DNA from: Myxococcales bacterium
GTDB taxonomy: Bacteria > Myxococcota_A > Polyangia > Palsa-1104 > JAEUJZ01
DNA: 64,000 nt
Assembly: GCA_016794465.1 (NCBI GenBank)
Contig: JAEUKA010000074.1
Coordinates: 1 to 64,000, forward strand
Direction: 5' to 3'
How positions within the stretch are numbered: position 1 is the stretch's first letter; each line of letters begins with the position of its first letter. Positions 50,599-57,477 of the stretch are shown piece by piece. The position numbers were made by a program, and so were the translations under genes. The notes below the pieces were generated by a model. It had not been told where the DNA came from. It was given only the letters and a program-made list of their open reading frames with translations, and made no database searches.

Positions 50599-51941
50599 GC
50601 AAGCTTCCTTATGAGCGCCCAACGCTGGTGCGCCACCAGATGGGACAGATGAACAAGTTTGGCCGCTTGCAGGGAATGCGGCCACTCACTCACATCGATG
50701 GTGTATCCGTCGCTGATCTGGTCGCCAAGCACGGCTCTCCCCTGTTTGTGTTTTCGCAAAAGACGCTGATCAATCGCTACCGTGATCTGCAGCAGGCGTT
50801 TAGTCGCCGCTATGCCAAGGTGCGGATTGCGTGGTCGTACAAGACCAACTATCTGGAAGCGATCTGTCGGACGTTCCATCGCGAAGGCTCGTGGGCCGAG
50901 GTCGTCTCTCCCTTCGAGTATGACAAGGCGATTCGTACCGGCGTGGTTCCAGATCACATTCACTGGAATGGTCCGTACAAGCCCGATGCAGCGATCGAGC
51001 GCGCCCTGTCCGGTGGCGCGATGATCCACATCGACAACTTCGATGAGCTGGCACGGATTGAGCGAATTGCCGAGCGGATGGGGCTCCGTCCCAAGGTGGC
51101 GCTGCGTCTGAACCTGGCCATCGATGGCCTGCCGGCGTGGAGTCGCTTTGGGGTGAACCTGGAGTCCGGTCAAGCGCGTGAAGCGGTGTCCCGATTGGTG
51201 TCGGGAGATCGGCTCGAGCTGACCGGTCTGCACAGTCACATCGGGACGTTCATCCTGGCTCCGGAAGCGTACGGACAAGCGGCTGCAAAGCTCGCGCGCT
51301 TTGCCAATGAGATTCGGACCGAGCACGGAATCAAGCTGTCGTTCATCGATCTGGGGGGTGGCTTTGCTTCGCCCAACACACTGGCCGCGCAGTACCTTCC
51401 TGGGGAGCAAGTCAGTCCGTCGTTTGAGCGCTACGCCGATGCGATCTGTGATGGCCTGCACCTGCTTGAGTATCCCGCCAAAGAGATGCCGACTCTGGTG
51501 CTGGAGACAGGCCGCGCACTCGTCGATGAGGCCGGCTTTTTGATCTCCTCTGTGGAAGCGACCAAGCGCCTTCCCGATGGTCGCCGGGGCCTGGTCCTGG
51601 ACGCGGGTGTGAACATTCTGTTTACCGCGTTTTGGTACAAGCACGATGTCGTTCCGGCCCAAGAGTTTGGCGGACTCCTAGAGCCCACGGTGCTGTATGG
51701 CCCGCTGTGTATGAACATCGATGTGCTGCGCGACACCGTACAGTTCCCAGCGGTGTCTCCCGGACAGAAGCTGGTGTTCAAGAATGTCGGTGCGTACAAC
51801 AACACCCAGTGGATGCAGTTCATCGCGATGCGTCCAGCGGTGGTGATGATCTCGACTGATGGTCAAGTGGGTGTCATCCGTCGCGCCGAGCAGCTGGATG
51901 ATCTGGCTTCGCTGGAAGAAGTCCCGGCCTGGCTGAAGTAG
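50595..51941 (+). CDS. PLP-dependent decarboxylase, fold-type III (DapDC/LysA-like), with leader-like N-terminus
   Basis: A full set of LysA-family motifs is present: PLP lysine Lys83 in AWSYKTNYLEAI, GLHSHIGTF (His213/215), IDLGGGF phosphate loop, ETGRALVDEAGFLI, catalytic Cys372 in YGPLCMNIDVL and GAYNNTQWMQF. Members decarboxylate diaminopimelate, carboxynorspermidine, ornithine or related D-/L-amino acids. The first 24 residues (LPYERPTLVRH then QMNKFG) are not part of the fold and show Y6-x-x-P9-x-L11, like RiPP leader peptides recognised by PqqD-type domains. ATGA overlap with the ATP-grasp gene. A 15-bp repeat starts in its last codons. Confidence 0.9.
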   Translation: MSKLPYERPTLVRHQMGQMNKFGRLQGMRPLTHIDGVSVADLVAKHGSPLFVFSQKTLINRYRDLQQAFSRRYAKVRIAWSYKTNYLEAICRTFHREGSWAEVVSPFEYDKAIRTGVVPDHIHWNGPYKPDAAIERALSGGAMIHIDNFDELARIERIAERMGLRPKVALRLNLAIDGLPAWSRFGVNLESGQAREAVSRLVSGDRLELTGLHSHIGTFILAPEAYGQAAAKLARFANEIRTEHGIKLSFIDLGGGFASPNTLAAQYLPGEQVSPSFERYADAICDGLHLLEYPAKEMPTLVLETGRALVDEAGFLISSVEATKRLPDGRRGLVLDAGVNILFTAFWYKHDVVPAQEFGGLLEPTVLYGPLCMNIDVLRDTVQFPAVSPGQKLVFKNVGAYNNTQWMQFIAMRPAVVMISTDGQVGVIRRAEQLDDLASLEEVPAWLK

Positions 51942-51987
51942 GAGTGCCTGAAGTAGGAGTGCCTGAAGTAGGAGTGCCTGAAGTAGG
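51933..51987. repeat. 15-bp tandem repeat spanning a stop codon
   Basis: CTGAAGTAGGAGTGC occurs three times head to tail (51933, 51948, 51963) plus a partial copy at 51978. The first copy contains the decarboxylase stop codon TAG; because the unit is five codons long, each later copy repeats an in-frame TAG. Each unit also carries AGGAG, an SD-like sequence without a useful start codon after it. Confidence 0.85.
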
Positions 51988-52027
51988 TCGGACTGCTAAC
52001 AAGTGAGTCGCGAAAGGAGTGAGGCGG

Positions 52028-54154
52028 TTGGCACTGTGGATCTCCATCCGTTCCCTGCTGCTCTGTTACGCGCAGGTGCTGTTTTCCGGATCCGTGTGGG
52101 TCGGACTGATCTTGGCCGTTGCGACGCTGGCTGCGCCTTCTGCAGCGGCGATGGGAGCCCTCTGTGCGGCATCGGCCCTGCTCTGTTCGTGGTTGCTACA
52201 GCTGGAACCCGAGGAACGTCACAGTGGCGGCTACGGCTATAACGCGCTGCTGTGCGGACTCGGCATTGGACACTCTTGTGCGGGTATCTCTGCGGTGGCA
52301 CTTGCGGTGCTATGTGGCGCGCTCTGTGCCCTGCTGACTGCGGCTCTGCGTGCGTCGCTGGGACGGCTGACTCTGCCCCTCCTTTCGATTCCCTTTATCT
52401 TGGTCTATCACATGGTGCTGGCGATCGCGGGTCCCGCCGGAATCGCCGCGCCACCGGTCACGGACGTGGTGATCTCCGATGGTCCAGCGCTGCTGCGAGG
52501 TCTGGGGGCGCTGTTCTTTCTGCCGCGTGCAGAGGTCGGGGCGCTGGTGCTCTTGGCACTCCTGGTTCATTCCCGCATCGCGGCGATCTTGGCGGTGGCG
52601 GGCTTTGTCGTTGCCTATGCCCTGGGAGTCGGATTCCTGGGACTGGCACCGGAAACCCTGGTCCTGATCGTCAGTTACAACGCTGCGTTTGCGGCTGTGG
52701 CACTGGGCGGAGTCTGGTTTGTTCCCTCTGCATCGTCCTGGCTGCTGGCGATGGCCGCTTCGGCACTATCGACCTTCCTCTGTGCGGGACTTCTGCCGGT
52801 GCATCAGCGCTTGGGAGTCCCCCTGATGGTGGTTCCGTTCAATGCCACCATCTTGCTGATCCTGCTCGCGATGCGGCAGCGGGTGCGCGACAGTCATCCC
52901 AAAGCCGTGGATCTGATGCTGGCGACTCCGGAAGACAACCTGGAGTATCTGCGTGCGCGGCTGCTGCGCTTTGGCTGGTCGCAGCCGGTGCGGATGCAGC
53001 TGCCTCTGCGGGGAACTTGGATCTGTACCCAGGGAGTCGATGGCGCTCACACCCACAAAGAGCGCTGGCGTCATGCCTGGGACTTCGAGGTCTTGGGATC
53101 AGATGGCAAGGCGTTTCGCAGCGACGGTACCCGGCCCGATCAATATTACTGCTTTCGTCTGCCTGTTTTGGCAGCAGCAGCCGGAACGGTGGTGCGGGTC
53201 GAGTCCGATGTGCCTGACAACCTCGTCGGGGCGATGAACCTGAAGCAAAACTGGGGCAACTTGGTGCTGCTGCATCACGGGCCGGGTCTGTATTCGCTGG
53301 TGGCTCACTTGGCGCGCGGCTCGGTCAAGGTTCGGCTTGGGCAAGTGGTGCAAGCGGGAGAGGTCCTCGGACTCTGTGGTAGCTCGGGACGATCGCCGCA
53401 GCCGCACCTGCACTTTCATCTGCAAGCGAGTACGGATCTGGGGGCAGCGACCCTTCCCTGTACGTTCAGTGACTCGGTGGTGATCGATGGGGAATCGCAG
53501 CTGGTTCACTCGGCGCTGGTGCCGCTGGAAAAGCAGCAGGTCCGCAACCTCGAGCCCGATGAAGAGCGCTACACCTTCCTGTCGCCGTTTGCTCCCGGTG
53601 CCGGAGGAGAGTGGCGGTTCCAGATCGGTGATCGCGAAGAGCGAGTCCTGTGTGAAGTGGATGTCTATGGACAGCCGCTGCTCCGCTCGCTGACCTACGG
53701 AACCGTGCTGCGCTATGTCCTCACCGAGGATCTGCTGACCACCTATGACGTAAGCGGCTCGCGGCGATCGATGCTGTATCTTCTGCGGACGGCTCTGCCG
53801 CGCATTCCGCTGGAGAGTACCGAGCCACTGCGCTGGCGTGATCTGCTGCCGGGCCGGCTGGTGCGACCGCTGTGGCTACAGCTCCTGCATGACTTTGTGG
53901 CGCCGATCAGAGCCCGCGATGGCTACACGGTAGAGCTGACGGCTCGACGGGACGGCGCCCTCCTGCAGGTGGATGGGAAGACGGTGCCGGCTGGACAGAG
54001 TGAAGCCGAACAGAACGAAGAACCCTTGCTGCGCACTCGGGTGCTGCTCGCGCGCGGTCTGGGAGTGGTGCGAATCGAAGTCACGAATCGGGGGCGGACG
54101 CTGCGCGCAGAGCGGGTGACTGCTCCTCCTACGAAGCAAGAGGACAAGTCATGA
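52028..54154 (+). CDS. urea-transporter-like membrane domain fused to M23 metallopeptidase domain
   Basis: The first about 300 residues are ten or so membrane helices with the two-fold repeated urea-transporter layout: GYNALLCGLGIG in the first half and SYNAAFAAVALGGVW in the second. Residues about 350-480 form an M23/LytM domain with HAWDFEV (zinc His and Asp), WGNLVLLHHGPGLYSLVAHL and PHLHFHLQ (H-x-H). About 230 further residues are beta-rich and unassigned. TTG 52028 sits 9 nt after AAAGGAG; GTG 52019 overlaps that site. Its last codons overlap the TPR gene (ATGA). The peptidase part probably faces the periplasm. Confidence 0.85.
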   Translation: MALWISIRSLLLCYAQVLFSGSVWVGLILAVATLAAPSAAAMGALCAASALLCSWLLQLEPEERHSGGYGYNALLCGLGIGHSCAGISAVALAVLCGALCALLTAALRASLGRLTLPLLSIPFILVYHMVLAIAGPAGIAAPPVTDVVISDGPALLRGLGALFFLPRAEVGALVLLALLVHSRIAAILAVAGFVVAYALGVGFLGLAPETLVLIVSYNAAFAAVALGGVWFVPSASSWLLAMAASALSTFLCAGLLPVHQRLGVPLMVVPFNATILLILLAMRQRVRDSHPKAVDLMLATPEDNLEYLRARLLRFGWSQPVRMQLPLRGTWICTQGVDGAHTHKERWRHAWDFEVLGSDGKAFRSDGTRPDQYYCFRLPVLAAAAGTVVRVESDVPDNLVGAMNLKQNWGNLVLLHHGPGLYSLVAHLARGSVKVRLGQVVQAGEVLGLCGSSGRSPQPHLHFHLQASTDLGAATLPCTFSDSVVIDGESQLVHSALVPLEKQQVRNLEPDEERYTFLSPFAPGAGGEWRFQIGDREERVLCEVDVYGQPLLRSLTYGTVLRYVLTEDLLTTYDVSGSRRSMLYLLRTALPRIPLESTEPLRWRDLLPGRLVRPLWLQLLHDFVAPIRARDGYTVELTARRDGALLQVDGKTVPAGQSEAEQNEEPLLRTRVLLARGLGVVRIEVTNRGRTLRAERVTAPPTKQEDKS

Positions 54155-54765
54155 AGAAGCGGTTTTTGATGATGGTGGGCGCGCTGACCTTCTGTGCCTC
54201 GGTGGCGCAGGCCGATGGCAATGCCGAGATCATTCAGCGCTCGTACGACAGTGAAGCGACGGGACGGCTGGCAGATTCGCTGTCGGTGCTGGATCAGCTG
54301 CCACCGGGACGATCGGCCTACGTGGTGACGCTGCGCCGCGCTTGGCTGCTCTATCGCTTGGGTCGCTTTGCCGAGTCGGTCGAGGTCTATGGACGGGCGA
54401 TTGCCCTGGCTCCCGGTGCGGTGGAGCCACGCCTCGGTGCGCTCCTGCCGCAGCTGGCGCTCCGTCGCTGGAGCGATGTCGAAAACCAAGCGCGGGCGAT
54501 CCTCAAGATCGAGCCGGGCAACTATCTTGCGCAGCTGCGGCTGGGCTTTGCTTGCTACAACCTGCAGCGCTTTTCGGAAGCGGCGACGCTGTATCGGCGA
54601 CTCGCGGATCTCTATCCGGGCGATGTCGAGGTTCGAGGCGGGCTCGGCTGGGCACTGCTCAAGCTGGGCAAGTATCCCGAGGCAGCGACCGAGTTTCGCA
54701 GCATCCTCGAAGTCGCGCCGCGCAACGAGCTAGCCAGAGACGGTCTAAAAGCCGCCGGTGGGTAG
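54151..54765 (+). CDS. exported TPR protein, last gene of the PqqD-ATP-grasp operon
   Basis: Signal peptide (FLMMVGALTFCASVAQA) and about five TPR units (TLRRAWLLYRLGRFAESVEVY, YLAQLRLGFACYNLQRFSEA, VRGGLGWALLKLGKYPEAATE). It resembles the TPR part of the first gene of the operon in both motif and order, so the operon is flanked by related TPR proteins. Likely a periplasmic scaffold. Coupled to the preceding gene by ATGA. Confidence 0.8.
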   Translation: MKKRFLMMVGALTFCASVAQADGNAEIIQRSYDSEATGRLADSLSVLDQLPPGRSAYVVTLRRAWLLYRLGRFAESVEVYGRAIALAPGAVEPRLGALLPQLALRRWSDVENQARAILKIEPGNYLAQLRLGFACYNLQRFSEAATLYRRLADLYPGDVEVRGGLGWALLKLGKYPEAATEFRSILEVAPRNELARDGLKAAGG

Positions 54766-54798
54766 CTGTGTGTAGGTGTGGGCGTGCTGGCGCGCGGG

Positions 54799-55116
54799 CT
54801 AACGAACGCGAAAAAACGCCAGCAACACCAAAAACAGCAGCCCCGCCCCAACCAGCGCCAGCCCCGTCAGTCGCAGCAGCGGCGAGGTCTTGGACCTGGG
54901 CAGCAGCGGCAGCGGGCTTGGCGTCCGACTCACCTGTAACACCTGGCTCGCCAGCTGAAGTCGATGCTGACCCAGCTGCTCGATGCGCCGATCGACCTCG
55001 CGCAGCGCTTGCTGTTCCACTCGGCAGGGCGGACAGGTCAGAAGATGCTGCTCGACCTGACCGAGCGATGCAGGATCAGGCTCGGGCAATTGCCTTCTTG
55101 TTTCCGCGCAGGTCAT
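54799..55116 (-). CDS. membrane anti-sigma factor with zinc-binding motif
   Basis: The 105-aa protein starts MTCAETRRQLPEPD and carries HLLTCPPC (H-x3-C-x2-C) of zf-HC2 anti-sigma domains, a charged helix (ALREVDRRIEQLGQHRL) and one C-terminal membrane helix (LTGLALVGAGLLFLVLLAFF). ATG 55116 has GGAG 7 nt upstream and overlaps the end of the sigma-like gene by 41 nt. It should restrain that factor at the membrane. Almost nothing follows the helix, so the sensing part must be another protein. Confidence 0.75.
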   Translation of the reverse strand: MTCAETRRQLPEPDPASLGQVEQHLLTCPPCRVEQQALREVDRRIEQLGQHRLQLASQVLQVSRTPSPLPLLPRSKTSPLLRLTGLALVGAGLLFLVLLAFFRVR

Positions 55117-55807
55117 AAGGAGTCTCCGGTGAGACGACCACTCGTAGCAGCCCACCCGTCTCGGTTCCTGGGGCCAGATCGCGCTGCAGGGCTCGCCGCA
55201 GCTGCTTGCGTCCGTGGCTCAGCCAAAACTCGCAGGTGGTTTCGCTGCTCCCGAGGAGTGCCGCCACATCTTTTGTCGTTCGCCCTTGCATCAGCACCAA
55301 GATCAGCGTCACGCGCATCTCGACCGGCAGCTTGAGCAGCGCGCGGGCCGTTCGCTCTCGTCGCTGGGTTTCCGAGAGATTCGCCGCCCCACTCTCCCCG
55401 GCACTGCCCTCGGGACGGCTCGCCGCTTCCGGCTCTCGCTCGCCGCGCGCAGCTTCGGGAATCGGCGGCAGCACCGGCAGGATCGACAGCGCCTTGAGCC
55501 GCTGCACCGACAGACTGACCACCTGACGTAGCAGCCAGCCATCCTCCATCGAGCGCTCATGACTGCCCTGCCGACCCGGCACACCAACGGCCAGCTCGGC
55601 CCGACCTTGCTCCGCTTGCCGCAGCGCTTGCTGGACCACCTGCTCCGCCGCCGCCGCATCGTCGAGGAGCTGCACCGCACAGCGAAACAGCTGCTCGCGC
55701 TCCTGCCGCTTGTGCGGACTCTCGGCGACCTCGGTCGGCGCTTTCTGGCCCAAGCCAGAGAACAGGCGACGTAGGCGGGCAGTGATCTCGGCTGGCTTCT
55801 TCAAGGG
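55076..55807 (-). CDS. sigma70-family (ECF-like) factor with degenerate region 2
   Basis: Region 4 is well kept (ALLKLPVEMRVTLILVLMQG, TTKDVAALLGSSETTCEFWLSHGRKQLRRAL), while region 2 (REQLFRCAVQLLDDAAAAEQ) is only weakly recognisable and is separated by a Gly/Glu-rich segment. TTG 55807 is the best start after the previous stop at 55845. The last 13 codons overlap the anti-sigma gene. It may recognise promoters only with help, or act as a regulator rather than a complete sigma factor. Confidence 0.65.
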   Translation of the reverse strand, partial: PLKKPAEITARLRRLFSGLGQKAPTEVAESPHKRQEREQLFRCAVQLLDDAAAAEQVVQQALRQAEQGRAELAVGVPGRQGSHERSMEDGWLLRQVVSLSVQRLKALSILPVLPPIPEAARGEREPEAASRPEGSAGESGAANLSETQRRERTARALLKLPVEMRVTLILVLMQGRTTKDVAALLGSSETTCEFWLSHGRKQLRRALQRDLAPGTETGGLLRVVVSPETPYDLRGNKKAIARA

Positions 55808-55844
55808 CTTACCGTCTAGCGTAGCCCGACGGTGACCTGCTTGT

Positions 55845-56240
55845 CTAGTGGGCCAGCAGGTAGTCGCGCGCCTCTTGCTCGCTCTGGAACGGACGCAGCG
55901 CAGCGGCAATGCCCCCACGCTCGCGCCGCAGCCGACTCGCTTGCAGCATTCCCACCGACGACTTCATCAGCACCGCCAGCCGCCGAAACCCTGTGCCCAT
56001 CCGCAGCAGCGCCTGCTGCATCAGCGCCTCATACTCCGGTTCGTTGCGCATCGGTCCCTCACGCATGTCCATCAGCAGCGACAGCTCGCGACGCAGCAGC
56101 TGTGGCAGCAGGGCATCGAAGCGATCGAGGAAATCAAACAGCTCGGCTTCGATCAGGATCGGTAGAGCCGACCGCTTGAAGATCACCAGCTGCGACTCGC
56201 GAATGACCATCCCAAGCGAGTTACGAAGGATCTCCGGCAC
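55845..56240 (-). CDS. STAS-like domain protein
   Basis: GTG 56240 gives 131 aa. The order of strands and helices (ILRNSLGMVIRESQLVIFKRSA, LFDFLDRFDALLPQLLR, RLAVLMKSSVGMLQASRLRRER, FQSEQEARDYLLAH) resembles SpoIIAA/STAS-like proteins that are common in myxobacteria. No phosphorylatable Ser in the canonical place is evident. It lies 40 bp after the ketoacyl synthase gene and 37 bp before the sigma-like gene on the same strand. Confidence 0.6.
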   Translation of the reverse strand: MPEILRNSLGMVIRESQLVIFKRSALPILIEAELFDFLDRFDALLPQLLRRELSLLMDMREGPMRNEPEYEALMQQALLRMGTGFRRLAVLMKSSVGMLQASRLRRERGGIAAALRPFQSEQEARDYLLAH

Positions 56241-56280
56241 GACCCCTAGTGTAGCGGGCAACGTCCGAGCAGCCGCAGAC

Positions 56281-57477
56281 CTACGCGCGACCGAAGAGCA
56301 GCGCCGCGTTGTTGCCGCCAAACGCAAAGCTGGACGACAGCACCACCTCGACCTGCTGCTGGCGCGGAACCATCGGGATGTAGTCGAGTCCGAACTCTGT
56401 CTCGGGATCACGCAGGTTGATCGTCGGTGGCAAGACTCCATGGCACAGCGAGAGCACCGACGCCACCGCCTCGATCGCCCCGGCTGCCCCGAGCGTGTGA
56501 CCGATCATCGACTTGATCGACGACATCGGTACGTGGGGCGCCCGCTCCCCGAGCAGCTCTGCCACCGCCCGACTCTCCGCCGCGTCGTTGTGAGGCGTCC
56601 CCGTCCCGTGTGCGTTGATGTAGCCAATCGCCGCCGCATCGAGCTTGGCATCCGTAAGTGCCGCCGCCATCGCCTGTCGCGCCCCACGTCCCGCAGGCTC
56701 GGGCGCCGTCATGTGATGGGCATCGCAGCTTAGGCCCGCCCCGAGCAGTCGCGCCAGCACCCGTGCCCCGCGCCGCTCGGCATGGCGACGCGACTCCAGC
56801 ACCAGCACCGCCGCCCCTTCCCCGAGGTTTAGGCCCTTGCGCTGCTTGTCGAACGGCTGACTCAGCTCGGGCGACGTGGCCCGCAGCGCCCCAAACCCAG
56901 CAATGGTCAGCGGACACAGCCCCTCGGCGCCACCGGCGAGCGCGATCTCACAGCGACCCAGCCGAATCCAGTCGAGCGCCAGCGCAGTCGCGATCGCCGA
57001 CGAGCTACACGCCGTCATCACCGTCGTCCGAGGCCCAAATGCCTCCAAGTGACGCGCCACCAGATCGGTGACACTCGCCGGCTGGTGCGGAATCAGCAGC
57101 GTCGCTTTTGGCGTCTCCCCCTGTTGCCTCAGCCGCAGATACCGCTCGGTGTCCGCCGCACCGCCCGTTCCCGTCCCAAACAGCACCGCCGCATCGCGCA
57201 GGTCCGACCGTGTCAGCCCCGCGTGAGCCACCGCCGACAGCGCCGCCCGCAGCCCGAACCGATCCGCCCGTGACGTGTGTTGTAGCAGCGAGAGCTCCGG
57301 CAGCTCCGGCTCAGCGGCCTGCGCGACCAGCTGACTGCGGGCATCCGGACACGAAAACAGCGACAGCGGCCCGATGCCCGACCGACCCGAAAAGATGCCG
57401 TCTCGAAACGACTCCAGATCCGGCCCGAGCCCCGACACCACGCCCAGTCCTGTTACCACCACATCGCCTGCGCTCAT
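56281..57477 (-). CDS. beta-ketoacyl-ACP synthase, FabF-like
   Basis: Thiolase-fold condensing enzyme with the complete Cys-His-His triad: VMTACSSSAIATALAL (nucleophile Cys), NAHGTGTPHNDAAES and SIKSMIGHTLGAAGAIEA. The first half (VVVTGLGVVSGLGPD) and the closing FAFGGNNAALLFGR are typical. It condenses acyl groups with malonyl-ACP; the unusual neighbours (subtilase, STAS, sigma/anti-sigma) suggest a secondary lipid or ladderane-type role rather than housekeeping FabF. ATGA overlap with the subtilase gene upstream. Confidence 0.9.
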   Translation of the reverse strand: MSAGDVVVTGLGVVSGLGPDLESFRDGIFSGRSGIGPLSLFSCPDARSQLVAQAAEPELPELSLLQHTSRADRFGLRAALSAVAHAGLTRSDLRDAAVLFGTGTGGAADTERYLRLRQQGETPKATLLIPHQPASVTDLVARHLEAFGPRTTVMTACSSSAIATALALDWIRLGRCEIALAGGAEGLCPLTIAGFGALRATSPELSQPFDKQRKGLNLGEGAAVLVLESRRHAERRGARVLARLLGAGLSCDAHHMTAPEPAGRGARQAMAAALTDAKLDAAAIGYINAHGTGTPHNDAAESRAVAELLGERAPHVPMSSIKSMIGHTLGAAGAIEAVASVLSLCHGVLPPTINLRDPETEFGLDYIPMVPRQQQVEVVLSSSFAFGGNNAALLFGRA

